A program made the translations under genes and the position numbers. This document shows, in pieces, positions 34,756-42,629 of a stretch of DNA of 46,811 nucleotides (position 1 is its first letter; every line of letters starts with the position of its first letter). Source of the DNA: Aneurinibacillus sp. (GTDB lineage: Bacteria; Bacillota; UBA5301; DYFA01); assembly GCA_020725425.1 (NCBI GenBank), contig DYFA01000037.1, positions 1 through 46,811 of the forward strand. Reading direction: 5' to 3'. Below the pieces are notes generated by a model. The model saw nothing but the letters and a program-made list of their open reading frames with translations, did no database searches and was not told where the DNA came from.

Positions 34756-36291
34756 CTAGACTACTCTGAACGCGGCAGCCTTTTCAGGGTTCTCCAGATC
34801 AACCACGTGGACTGCGCAGGCGATGCACGGGTCGAAGGAGCGCACCACCCGGCAGATCTCTACCGGCTGGGTCGGATCCTTCACCGGCGTGCCCACCAGG
34901 GCCTCCTCCATCGGGCCCCGCACACCGTTGGCGTCACGCGGCCCGCCGTTCCAGGTGGTCGGCACGACCTGCTGGTAGTTCTTGATTCGGCCGCCCTCGA
35001 TCACGATGTGATGCGAGAGCGCTCCCCGAGGAGCTTCGGCGAAGCCGTGACCTTCGCCCGAGTGCGGGTTGTAGGCGGTGAAGGTCGGCCCGTCGAGTTT
35101 CAACTCGGTCACCCAGCCCAGCATGGCGTCGGCGACCACCTTGGCTTCGAGCGCCCGGGCGGCGATCCGCGCCAGGACGGACGGCCCGATGTTGAGCTTC
35201 TGCGCCAGGTTGAGGAGACCGGCATCCTGCTTGACGAGCATCCGGGCGAGCGGGCCGACTTCCATCGGCTTGCCGTCGTAGCGCGGCGCTTTGAGCCAGG
35301 AGTACTTCTCGCCGTCCTTGGCGTGCTCGCCGAAGCTCTTGTACTCGGGTTCGGTCTCGCCATGCAGCGGCTGCTTGGCCTCGGCGCCCTTGTACCAGGA
35401 GTGCGCCACGTGCTCCGCCACCTTTTCGATGTCGGCCTCGACCACGTTGGCGATGTCGCCGCCGAAGATAGCACCCCGCGGCAGGAGCTGCTTTTTCGGA
35501 TCCATAGAAGCATCCGGGAAGTCGCCCCAGGCCAGGAAGTTGCCGCAGCCGACGCCGATCTTCCCGTAGTCGAGGTAGTAAGGCGCCACCGCCAGGACCA
35601 GCGGGATGTGCTTGTTGTCGATGAAATCTTGGGCCTCCTTGATGTAGCCCACGAGCTGCGAAATGATCGTCGGGGTCAGCTTCACGGTCACGCCGCCCGG
35701 GACCATCGACATGGCATGCGGGAACTTGCCGCCCAGGAGCGCCAGGGCCTCGTTGGCCCGGCGGTAGACCTGGAGCGCTTCGACGTACTGCGCCACGGCT
35801 TCGATGTTGGCCTCCACCGGGAGCCGGTAGTCGACGTTGTACCGCGGGGTGAACGGCGCCGTGTCGCCGGCAGCGATCAACGACTTGATCTCGTTGAGCC
35901 GGGAGTCGTTCCCCTTGTACTGGGCCACGGCGGTGACGTCGACGTAGTCGAGCGCCACCAGGTGATAGAAGTGCAGCAGGTGGGAGTTGATGTACTGGAA
36001 GCCCTCGATGAGGTTCCGCACCAAGCGGGCGTTGTCCGTGAGCTTAAGCTTGTAGGCGTCCTCGATCGAGCGCGAGGAGGCCATGCCGTGTGGGATCGGG
36101 CAGACGCCGCAGGAGCGCTGGGTCACGAGCCAGGCGTCCTCCGCCTTCCGGCTCCGCAGGATCAGCTCCAGGCCCCGAAAGAGGGTGCCGGAGGTCCAGG
36201 CGTCCTTGACCTTGCCGTTTTCCACCTCGACCTCGACGCGGAGGTGGCCCTCAATTCTGGTCAGCGGATCGACGGTAATGAATTGAGACAT
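34756..36291 (-). CDS. [NiFe] hydrogenase large subunit
   Basis: Catalytic subunit holding the NiFe(CN)2CO site. L1 motif RSCGVCPIPH (Cys61, Cys64) and L2 motif DPCIACAVH near the C-terminus (Cys489, Cys492) supply the four nickel-binding cysteines; no selenocysteine or replaced Cys is present. A 16-residue tail after His495 (VVDLENPEKAAAFRVV) is the expected substrate of the maturation protease. Length is 511 aa. It begins MSQFITVDPLTRIEGHL. The sequence type fits the membrane-bound, H2-uptake group 1 enzymes (inference from subunits and motifs). The ATG at 36291 lies 17 nt after the small-subunit stop. Confidence 0.97.
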   Translation of the reverse strand: MSQFITVDPLTRIEGHLRVEVEVENGKVKDAWTSGTLFRGLELILRSRKAEDAWLVTQRSCGVCPIPHGMASSRSIEDAYKLKLTDNARLVRNLIEGFQYINSHLLHFYHLVALDYVDVTAVAQYKGNDSRLNEIKSLIAAGDTAPFTPRYNVDYRLPVEANIEAVAQYVEALQVYRRANEALALLGGKFPHAMSMVPGGVTVKLTPTIISQLVGYIKEAQDFIDNKHIPLVLAVAPYYLDYGKIGVGCGNFLAWGDFPDASMDPKKQLLPRGAIFGGDIANVVEADIEKVAEHVAHSWYKGAEAKQPLHGETEPEYKSFGEHAKDGEKYSWLKAPRYDGKPMEVGPLARMLVKQDAGLLNLAQKLNIGPSVLARIAARALEAKVVADAMLGWVTELKLDGPTFTAYNPHSGEGHGFAEAPRGALSHHIVIEGGRIKNYQQVVPTTWNGGPRDANGVRGPMEEALVGTPVKDPTQPVEICRVVRSFDPCIACAVHVVDLENPEKAAAFRVV

Positions 36292-36308
36292 GTGTCATCC
36301 TCCCTTCC

Positions 36309-37397
36309 TTACGCCTCGGTCTTGGCCGACGGCTTGTGCTCGGAGGCTTCCTTGCCTTTGCCGAACCGCCCGAAGGAGGCACCCAACACCGCATGGCCCA
36401 GGATGCCTACCACTGTGGCCGCGCCGACCACCGCACCGATCGTGTCGGCGCTGGCGCGCACCGAGCCGAGTTTCACGTCAGGCAGCCGGTCGTAGAACGG
36501 CATAAAGCGATCGGGCCAGCCGGGCTCGGTGCAGCCGATGCAGCCGGCGCCAGCCTGGATGCACCAGGCCTTGCCGGAGTTCCATCGCACCTGCGGGCAG
36601 TTGGAGAAGACGTTCGGCCCCTTGCAGCCTACCTTCACCAGGCAGTAGTCCCGGGTCTCCTCCTTCTGGCCGAAGACCTCGACGTACTTGCCCTCGTCGA
36701 ACGACGCCCGGCGCGGGCAGTTGTCGTGGAGGCACTGACCGTAGATCGCCACCGGCCGCAGGTCCTTGTCGAGCTTGGGTACCGCGCCGGTGAGCAGAAC
36801 CTGGACGACGGTGGCCAGCAGCCAATTCGGGTTCACCGGGCATCCCGGCAGGTTGATGACCTTCTCCGGCCCGATGAGCTCGGAGACCGGCTTCACGCCG
36901 CCTGGATTCGGGCTGGCGCCGGGAATTCCGCCGTACGCGGAGCAGGAGCCGACCGCCAGGACCGCCGCGGCGCCCGCCGCCGCTTCCTTGAGCCAGTCGA
37001 CCATCTGCTTGCCGCCGAACATCCCGTAGCCTTCCTTGGTGGGAACGACGCCTTCAACAACGAGGAAATACTTGCCGGCCTCAGTCTTGATCGTTTCTTC
37101 CAAAGTCTTGTCAGCCAGCTCGCCCTGGGCCGCCATGATCGCCTCATGATACCGGATAGACAGGCGGTTCAGAACCACATCCACAGCGGTCGGAGAATCG
37201 GCATTCAAAAAGGAGCAACTGCAGCCGGTGCAGGATCCCATCTCCAGCCAGACCAGGGGCGGCTTCTTGGCGCTCTCCGCGAGGACCTGGGCCACCTGTG
37301 GAACTGAGAGCTCGGAGAGGCCGAGGGCCGCCGCGACGCCGCCGCAAAGCTTCAGGAAGTCCCGGCGGCTGATTTCGTGGAACAGTTCACGACTCAC
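36309..37397 (-). CDS. [NiFe] hydrogenase small subunit, Tat-exported and membrane-anchored
   Basis: Electron-transfer subunit. The twin-arginine signal SRRDFLKLCG (10-19) shows export of the folded heterodimer. The proximal cluster starts with SCTGCSCSF (Cys56, Cys59). Later cysteines lie in VGSCSAYGG, LPGCPVNP, HDNCPRR, VKVGCKGPN, NCPQVRWN and WCIQAGAGCIGC. The Cys in WCIQAG, at the position that is Pro in [3Fe-4S] enzymes, suggests an all-[4Fe-4S] chain. The extra proximal cysteines of O2-tolerant enzymes are absent (CTGC and AYGG). A C-terminal membrane helix (about 320-345) ends in a Lys-rich tail. The GTG at 37397 has AAAGGAG ten bases upstream. It is the first gene of the hydrogenase-hyp operon. 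Confidence 0.97.
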   Translation of the reverse strand: MSRELFHEISRRDFLKLCGGVAAALGLSELSVPQVAQVLAESAKKPPLVWLEMGSCTGCSCSFLNADSPTAVDVVLNRLSIRYHEAIMAAQGELADKTLEETIKTEAGKYFLVVEGVVPTKEGYGMFGGKQMVDWLKEAAAGAAAVLAVGSCSAYGGIPGASPNPGGVKPVSELIGPEKVINLPGCPVNPNWLLATVVQVLLTGAVPKLDKDLRPVAIYGQCLHDNCPRRASFDEGKYVEVFGQKEETRDYCLVKVGCKGPNVFSNCPQVRWNSGKAWCIQAGAGCIGCTEPGWPDRFMPFYDRLPDVKLGSVRASADTIGAVVGAATVVGILGHAVLGASFGRFGKGKEASEHKPSAKTEA

Positions 37398-37572
37398 TAC
37401 TTCCCAACTCCTTTCGTTGAGGCTCGCTCAGCTAGTGACGTCTGAGAGGTTCCATCCCCTTCGCTCTTCACCCCGGCCCCCTCACACCTCCATTTCTGCA
37501 CCGCGCTAAAGTCGCTTGGATAGCCCAATGTACTTGTAATTCCACGTCTCCTTCTACATCCCTCCTCAAGAA

Positions 37573-37590
37573 ATGTGAATTGTTTCACAA
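37573..37590. promoter_or_regulatory. Rex-type operator (NADH/NAD+ redox repressor)
   Basis: ATGTGAATTGTTTCACAA differs from the Firmicutes Rex consensus TTGTGAAnnnnTTCACAA only at the first base, and the TGTGAA/TTCACA arms are perfectly symmetric. It lies 176 nt upstream of the hydrogenase small-subunit start and overlaps the best -10 candidate for that operon. Regulation by Rex is inferred; no rex gene is in the window. Confidence 0.65.
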
Positions 37591-37612
37591 AGGATCAGCC
37601 CGGCCAAACTTT

Positions 37613-37629
37613 TGTTAATTTTGTTGACA
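37613..37629 (+). promoter_or_regulatory. GlnR/TnrA-like nitrogen regulator box
   Basis: TGTTA-ATTTTGT-TGACA fits the TGTnA-n7-TnACA consensus exactly. It lies 16 nt upstream of the glnA -35 box, where nitrogen regulators bind in Bacillus. The motif is short, so a chance match is possible in this AT-rich patch. Confidence 0.5.
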
Positions 37630-37644
37630 AGAATGGTAAAACTG

Positions 37645-37673
37645 TTGACACGGGGTTGACAAGGGGGTAGACT
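37645..37673 (+). promoter_or_regulatory. glnA promoter
   Basis: TTGACA (37645-37650), a 17-nt spacer and TAGACT (37668-37673) form a near-consensus housekeeping promoter. It would start transcription about 54 nt before the glnA ATG. Two further TTGACA copies flank the -35 at 37624 and 37656. Confidence 0.75.
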
Positions 37674-37733
37674 ATGGCCAAGACATGGCCCGCGGGAACG
37701 GTGTCTGCCCCGCTGGCCGGGAGGAGGAGTTAT

Positions 37734-39056
37734 ATGGGCTACACCGCGGAGGAGATCCTTAAGCTCGCCCACGACGCCAGAGTTTCCATCATCCGCCTTC
37801 AGTTCGTCGATATCCTGGGCGTCATCAAGAACGTGGCAATCCCCCTTTCGCAACTCGAAAAGGCCCTCGAGGGGAAGATCGCCTTCGACGGCTCGTCGAT
37901 CGAGGGTTTCACCCGCATCGAGGAGTCCGACATGCTCCTCAAGCCCGACCTGAATTCCTTCATTCTGCTGCCGTGGTACGACACGCCCATCGCCCGCATG
38001 ATCTGCGACGTATATTTGCCGGACGGACAGCCCTTCTCAGGGGATCCCCGGTACGTGCTGAAGCGGGTTCTGTCGGAGGCGGCGGAGCTCGGGTACACGA
38101 TGAACACCGGCCCGGAGATCGAATTCTTCCTCTTTAAGATCGGGGAGGACGGCGTCCCGACCACGGTCACGCACGACGAGGGGTCCTACTTCGATCTCGC
38201 CCCCGTCGACAAGGGTGAGGAGGCCCGGCGCGACATCGTGCTGTATCTGGAGAAGCTCGGGTTCGAGGTCGAAGCCGCCCACCACGAGGTGGCCTCAGCC
38301 CAGCATGAGATCGACTTCAAGTACGCCGACGCCCTGACCACCGCGGACCGGGTGGCCACCTTCAAGGTCGTGACCCGGACGGTCGCCCAGCGGCACGGGC
38401 TTCACGCCACGTTCATGCCGAAGCCGATCTTCGGCATCAACGGCTCCGGCATGCACACCAACCTCTCCCTCTTCCGGGACGGGAAGAACGCCTTCTTCGA
38501 TCCGGAGGGGCCGTACCAACTCTCCCAGGAAGCCTTCTACTTCATCGGAGGCCTGCTGAAGCACGTCCGGTCTTTCACTGCCGTGACCAATCCCCTGGTC
38601 AACTCGTACAAACGGCTGGTCCCGGGCTACGAAGCCCCGGTCTACATCGCCTGGTCGGCCATGAACCGGACTGCTCTGATCCGGGTGCCGGCGGCCCGCG
38701 GCATGTCGACCCGCCTTGAGCTCCGGAGCCCCGACCCGTCGTGCAACCCGTACCTGGCTTTCGCCGTGATTCTGAAAGCGGGCCTCGACGGCATCCAAAA
38801 CAAGATCACCCCGCCGGAGTCGTTCGCCAAGAACATCTACCACATGACCGACGAGGAACGGGTGGCCGAAGGCATCCTGAGCTTGCCGGGGAGTCTCAAG
38901 GAAGCCCTGGATGAGATGGCGCGCAACCCGCTTCTGCGGGAGGCGCTCGGCGACCACGTGTACGAGCACTTCATGGAAGCCAAGCGCATTGAGTGGGACG
39001 TCTACCGCACCCAGGTTCACCAGTGGGAACTCGACCAGTACCTGAGAACGTTCTGA
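37734..39056 (+). CDS. glnA: Glutamine synthetase type I
   Basis: ATP-dependent synthesis of glutamine from glutamate and ammonia. Signature blocks: [17 protein letters not shown], the metal-site GPEIEFFLF, the ammonia/ATP region [45 protein letters not shown] and [17 protein letters not shown]. The 440-residue length and lack of an adenylylation-loop insertion fit the GSI-alpha type of Firmicutes, which is feedback-inhibited. The ATG at 37734 has GGGAGGAGGAG upstream; the in-frame ATG at 37674 lies at the -10 and is rejected. It is monocistronic and on the plus strand. It can recapture ammonia released by methylaspartate ammonia-lyase (inference). Confidence 0.97.
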   Translation: MGYTAEEILKLAHDARVSIIRLQFVDILGVIKNVAIPLSQLEKALEGKIAFDGSSIEGFTRIEESDMLLKPDLNSFILLPWYDTPIARMICDVYLPDGQPFSGDPRYVLKRVLSEAAELGYTMNTGPEIEFFLFKIGEDGVPTTVTHDEGSYFDLAPVDKGEEARRDIVLYLEKLGFEVEAAHHEVASAQHEIDFKYADALTTADRVATFKVVTRTVAQRHGLHATFMPKPIFGINGSGMHTNLSLFRDGKNAFFDPEGPYQLSQEAFYFIGGLLKHVRSFTAVTNPLVNSYKRLVPGYEAPVYIAWSAMNRTALIRVPAARGMSTRLELRSPDPSCNPYLAFAVILKAGLDGIQNKITPPESFAKNIYHMTDEERVAEGILSLPGSLKEALDEMARNPLLREALGDHVYEHFMEAKRIEWDVYRTQVHQWELDQYLRTF

Positions 39057-39076
39057 CGCCAGTTCCAGGCAGGTCC

Positions 39077-39751
39077 CTACCGCCCGAATCCGCTGGACAG
39101 ACGGGAACCGGTTCCCGAGGAGGCGAAAGGCGCCGGGGGCGGAGCGGACGGGGGGCGTGGTGCGGACGGGGCCGGAGGTGAGGCAGTCTCCGAGGACAAG
39201 AGGGTCCTGGCGTTGGCAATGAACGTCTTAACCTTCGGAGCTGCTGGATCGTCCTGCGGCAGCACAGCAAGCAACTGCTCCCAGGCGGCAATCGCCCCCG
39301 CGGGGTCATTCTGCCCCTGGAGCAGGACGATCCCCTTGTTGAAAAGGGCGTTGGGGAAGCCGGGGCTGACTTCCAGCGCCCGGTCGTAGTAGGCGATGGC
39401 CCGCGCCGGATCGGACGGGGTGCGGTAGAAGTACGCCGTTCCCAGGTCGGTCAGGACTCCCGGGTCCCGGCCCCGCCACGGCAAAGCCTGCTCGTAGTAA
39501 CGGATGGCGGCGGCGAAGTCGCCGGAGTCATAGGCCCGATTGCCTTCTTCGACGTACCGGTCCCCTGCCGCCAGGTCGCCGGCTCTCCCCGCGGGGGCCG
39601 GCGAGCGGGCTGGGCCCGCGGCCCCGAAGTAGTAAGCCGCCAGGCTCAGGACCATCACCCCGGCCAACAAGAAGCCTATGATCTGCCCCCTGGCCTGCCG
39701 TCTCCTCTTGCCAGTCTGCTTCATTGGCTTCAGTGCCTGCTTCTTGCCCAC
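39077..39751 (-). CDS. Membrane-anchored tetratricopeptide-repeat protein
   Basis: A 224-residue protein with a basic N-terminus, one membrane helix at about 24-45 (IIGFLLAGVMVLSLAAYYFGA) and three TPR-like repeats. These are EEGNRAYDSGDFAAAIRYYEQAL, then the DLGTAYFYR...ARAIAYYDRAL repeat, and LFNKGIVLLQGQNDPAGAIAAWEQLL given here in shortened form. A Pro/Ala/Ser-rich C-terminal tail follows. It is probably a scaffold for protein contacts outside or at the membrane; partners are unknown. The GTG at 39751 has AGGAGG six bases upstream. It is convergent with glnA, with a 20-bp gap. Confidence 0.8.
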   Translation of the reverse strand: MGKKQALKPMKQTGKRRRQARGQIIGFLLAGVMVLSLAAYYFGAAGPARSPAPAGRAGDLAAGDRYVEEGNRAYDSGDFAAAIRYYEQALPWRGRDPGVLTDLGTAYFYRTPSDPARAIAYYDRALEVSPGFPNALFNKGIVLLQGQNDPAGAIAAWEQLLAVLPQDDPAAPKVKTFIANARTLLSSETASPPAPSAPRPPSAPPPAPFASSGTGSRLSSGFGR

Positions 39752-39841
39752 CTGCGGCCTCCTCTTCCTCCGGCCCCGCCGGTTGACCTCTTTTTCGTCA
39801 CCGGCCGCCCCCGCTCCTTCCCGAATCCCCGGAAAGAAAAG

Positions 39842-39869
39842 GAAGCGGGGCCGTGTCGGGCCTCGCTTC
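39842..39869 (-). terminator. Terminator after the carbohydrate-binding-domain gene
   Basis: On the minus strand GAAGCG-A-GGCC / GGCC-C-CGCTTC forms a hairpin with one mismatch, followed by CCTTTTCTTTCC. It lies 26 nt past the stop. Confidence 0.75.
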
Positions 39870-39894
39870 GTGGTAAGAGACGGCTTCGATCGGG

Positions 39895-40194
39895 TCAGTA
39901 GCGCAGTTCGATCGGGATGTTCCAGTTCCAGCCGCTGTTGTTGTCCCAGTTGGCGGCCGAATCCTTGAAGCAGAAATTGATTTCGTGGTCGCCGACGGCC
40001 GGGACTGAAGCGAAGAAGCTGCCGTCGTTCTGCCTGAACATCGGCTTCGTGGCCACGTTTTGCCAGCCGTCATAGCCGTAGTGAAGGTAAACCCGATCGG
40101 CGCCGGCATTGACCAGGAGGCCCCGGTAAACCACCTCGGCGTTCTGGTTCTTCGTCGCCGGAACCGGCCGTACCTGAACTCGCGGGTCGTACAC
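39895..40194 (-). CDS. Free-standing carbohydrate-binding domain (CBM25/CBM53-like)
   Basis: A 99-residue protein made of a single beta-sandwich domain. VVYRGLLVNAGADRVYLHYGY is followed by DGWQNV, and the C-terminal FKDSAANWDNNSGWNW resembles the aromatic alpha-glucan-binding face (x-D-x-x-x-x-W-D-N-N-x-G-x-N) of starch-binding CBMs. There is no signal peptide and no catalytic domain. The start is a GTG at 40194 with AAGGGGGTGA upstream. Such isolated domains might bind intracellular glycogen-like polymers. The family call is moderate, the function inferred. Confidence 0.7.
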   Translation of the reverse strand: MYDPRVQVRPVPATKNQNAEVVYRGLLVNAGADRVYLHYGYDGWQNVATKPMFRQNDGSFFASVPAVGDHEINFCFKDSAANWDNNSGWNWNIPIELRY

Positions 40195-40327
40195 GCCATC
40201 ACCCCCTTCCCTGTTCCCTTAGTGTGGAGAAGTCAGGGGTGGGGAATGCGGACGGTTCCGTCCCGGAGCGAGGGCACATTGCGGTGAGGCAGGCAAGGCT
40301 TGCCAATCCTGAAGTCAGCCTGGCGGA

Positions 40328-42004
40328 TCAGGACTCCGACAGGGAGTGCCGCACTCCAGCCGCGGTCACCAGACTGTCCTCGCGGACCCGGTCGAGGACC
40401 GCCTGCGCAATGTTGACCGAATGATCCGCCACCCGCTCCAGGTTCGTCAGGATGTCCAGGTACACAATGCCGGACTGGGGGAGGCACTTCCCCTCGTTGA
40501 GGCGGCCGATGTGGTTGGTGCGGAGGGTGCGGTGGAGGGCGTCGACCTCCTCCTCCTGACGGAGCACGTCAAAAGCCAAGCCGTAGGCGTCGTTGGCCAG
40601 CGCCTCCAGGGTGTCGCTGTAGATTTTCTGGACCCGGGAGAGAATATCGTAGAGCTCGGCCTGGGCCGCGTCGGAAAAGACGAGCCGCTGGTCGATGCGG
40701 TACTCCGCCAGCTCCGCCAGGTTTTTCACGTGGTCGCCCACCCGCTCGATGTCGTGAACCACGTTCTGGAGGTTGATCAGGCGGGTCGACTCGTCCGGCC
40801 CCAGAGACGACTGGCCCAATCCGGTGAGATATACCGTGATCTCGCGCTGCAGGTAGTCGACGGACTCCTCCTGTTCATCGATGCGCGCGATGGCCTTAAG
40901 ATCTTGGTTCAGGATCGCCAGCCGGGCGTCCACCAGCATCTCCTTCGTCATCTCGCCCATCCGGCCGAGTTCCTTGGTGACCTGCCCGAGCGCCACCGCC
41001 GGGGTGTTGTACAGCTTCGGGTCGAGAAACGCCGGCCGGCGGGGGCCGCGCTCTTCACCGGGAACCACCGTCTTCACCCAGCGGACCATGACCGCTACCA
41101 TCGGCAGCCACACCAGAGTGTTGAGAACGTTGAAGACGGTGTGGCTGTTGGCGATCAGACGCGGCAAATACCCCGAGGGAGTGATGGCCTCGACCAGCCC
41201 CTTGAACGGTTGAAGGAGGAGAAGGAAGAGGATGGTGCCGAAGACGTTGAAGGACACGTGGGCGATAGCGGCTCGCTTGGCGGTGAGGTTGGTCCCCAGG
41301 GAGGCCAATACGGCGGTGATGCACGTCCCGATGTTGTCGCCGAAGAGAACCGGCACGGCCGCTTTGTAGGTGATCAGGCCCTGGGAGGCCACTGCCTGCA
41401 GCAAGCCGATGGTCGCTGAGGACGACTGGATAAGCATAGTCATGCCGGTACCCATCAAGACCCCGAGGATGGGGTAGCGGCTCAGGGCGACCATCAGGTC
41501 GACAAAGGCCGGCGAGTCCCTGAGCGGCTTCATCGCCTCCGACATGGTATTCAGCCCGACGAACAGCACGCCGAAGCCCAGAATCAACAAGCCGAGGCTC
41601 CTGATCCGCTTGCGCTTCGCGACAAAATACACGAGGAAGCCCACGCCGCAGATCGGCAGGGCCGTCTTGGTCAAATTGAAGGCGATGAGCTGGGCGGTCA
41701 TCGTCGTGCCGATATTGGCGCCCATGATGACCCCGAAGGCTTGGGAGAGGTTCATCAGCCCGGCGTTGACGAAGCTCACCACCATGACCGTGGTGGCGCT
41801 GGAAGACTGGATGATGGCGGTAACCGCAGCCCCGACGAGGACTCCCCTCAGCGGGTTGGTGGTGAGGACTTCGAGGATCCGGCGCATCCGGTCGCCCGCG
41901 ACCTTCTGCAGACTGTCCGACATGAGGACCATGCCATAGAGAAAAAGGCCCAGCCCTCCCACAACGTTCGCCAGCATCCAGCCGGAGCCGGGATGGGTCA
42001 TCAT
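40328..42004 (-). CDS. Na/Pi cotransporter family protein with PhoU-like C-terminal domain
   Basis: A 558-residue inner-membrane phosphate transporter of the NptA/PNaS family. Eight or more membrane helices fill residues 1-310. They include two inverted signature repeats, VTAIIQSSSATTVMVVSFV and TMLIQSSSATIGLLQAV, with GANIGTT and GDNIGTC blocks; the QSSSAT motif is the family's Na/Pi site. The C-terminal ~210 residues are helical and PhoU-like (VHDIERVGDHVKNLAELAEY and LERVADHSVNIAQAV), probably a regulatory or metal-binding module. The ATG at 42004 has GGAGGGGTG some 14 nt upstream; Met2 is an alternative start. Confidence 0.93.
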   Translation of the reverse strand: MMTHPGSGWMLANVVGGLGLFLYGMVLMSDSLQKVAGDRMRRILEVLTTNPLRGVLVGAAVTAIIQSSSATTVMVVSFVNAGLMNLSQAFGVIMGANIGTTMTAQLIAFNLTKTALPICGVGFLVYFVAKRKRIRSLGLLILGFGVLFVGLNTMSEAMKPLRDSPAFVDLMVALSRYPILGVLMGTGMTMLIQSSSATIGLLQAVASQGLITYKAAVPVLFGDNIGTCITAVLASLGTNLTAKRAAIAHVSFNVFGTILFLLLLQPFKGLVEAITPSGYLPRLIANSHTVFNVLNTLVWLPMVAVMVRWVKTVVPGEERGPRRPAFLDPKLYNTPAVALGQVTKELGRMGEMTKEMLVDARLAILNQDLKAIARIDEQEESVDYLQREITVYLTGLGQSSLGPDESTRLINLQNVVHDIERVGDHVKNLAELAEYRIDQRLVFSDAAQAELYDILSRVQKIYSDTLEALANDAYGLAFDVLRQEEEVDALHRTLRTNHIGRLNEGKCLPQSGIVYLDILTNLERVADHSVNIAQAVLDRVREDSLVTAAGVRHSLSES

Positions 42005-42075
42005 CGGCTGTGTGTCACCCCTCCGCCCAGGTCATACGGGGTGAGGTTTTCGCCAGGCCGGCCGGAAATCCTGCC

Positions 42076-42558
42076 CTAAAATCGTGGTAGGACGATGAAC
42101 CGGACCACTACCAGTGCGATGACGGCATCGATCAGGTGATGCAGGGCAGTGCCCACCGCCACGACCAGCCCCGCCTTAGCGAGGGTCCAGCCGAAGGGCA
42201 ACACGACCAGCGCTTCCCCGAGGGCATGTAGGGGCAGGATCAAAAGGAGCGCCGGCCCGAGCCTGAAGCCGCGCCGGATGAGCAGCGCCCCCGCCAGTCC
42301 GAAGACGGCGTGGACCGCCGCCCGGGCCGCCACGACCGGCGAACCCAACCGGAGAAAGAAGCCGAGGGCCGAGCCAAGCCCGCTCATGACTGCCGCGAAG
42401 GGGCTGACCGCCATCGCCAGCATTACCGGGACGTGCGAGGCGACCGTAGCCGTGAAGGGTGGAATGGCCAAGGTCAACACCCCGCCCAGGGCCAATGGGA
42501 TGACCATCGCCAGGGCGGCGAGCAGGGCGGCCGTTACGAGTTCCCTGGTTTGAATCAA
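42076..42558 (-). CDS. ECF transporter S component (NiaX-like)
   Basis: A ~160-residue membrane protein with five to six hydrophobic helices. The N-terminus IQTRELVTAALLAALAMVIP and the block IPPFTATVASHVPVMLAM, followed by GLGSALGFFLRLGSPVVAARAAVHAVFG, match a family of vitamin-type ECF substrate-binding subunits; the niacin transporter NiaX is the closest type I recall. The substrate is uncertain. The start is placed at the TTG at 42558, with GGCGG nine bases upstream; a GTG at 42567 is possible, and longer in-frame starts would run into the RND gene. No energising module (EcfA/A'/T) is in the window. Confidence 0.75.
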   Translation of the reverse strand: MIQTRELVTAALLAALAMVIPLALGGVLTLAIPPFTATVASHVPVMLAMAVSPFAAVMSGLGSALGFFLRLGSPVVAARAAVHAVFGLAGALLIRRGFRLGPALLLILPLHALGEALVVLPFGWTLAKAGLVVAVGTALHHLIDAVIALVVVRFIVLPRF

Positions 42559-42629
42559 GACTATCACCCGCCTTTTTGGGCCAGATGGTTCGCTCAAGTT
42601 TCGCCGTTTCCTGCTTACCCTGCAAAATC

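Larger units (their letters stand above)
37398..37733. other. Divergent control region between the hydrogenase operon and glnA
   Basis: A 336-bp gap, AT-rich between 37565 and 37650. It holds a Rex-like operator, a GlnR/TnrA-like box, the glnA promoter and a ~180-nt 5' leader for the hydrogenase mRNA. A weak hydrogenase -35/-10 candidate on the minus strand is TTTGGC (37608-37603) and AACAAT (37584-37579) with an 18-nt spacer; its -10 lies inside the Rex site. The leader has several SD-like G-rich stretches but no convincing leader ORF. Confidence 0.5.

Noticed and set aside
34387-36495. 702-codon open frame on the plus strand opposite the hydrogenase large-subunit gene
   Set aside because: It is antisense to an unmistakable gene; long open antisense frames are expected at this G+C content. 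Its translation is Arg/His/Leu/Val-rich without family motifs.
37397-37588. 63-codon minus-strand ORF in the hydrogenase leader
   Set aside because: Its start lies inside the Rex-like site, it has no SD, and the composition is not protein-like.
40250-40263. Palindrome GGACGGTTCCGTCC downstream of the Na/Pi transporter gene
   Set aside because: The loop is only 2 nt and there is no T-tract on either strand, so neither a terminator nor a known operator can be supported.
42559-42629. Riboswitch upstream of the ECF S-component gene
   Set aside because: The 71-nt gap shows no match to preQ1, TPP or other riboswitch cores that I can recognise, and it is short.
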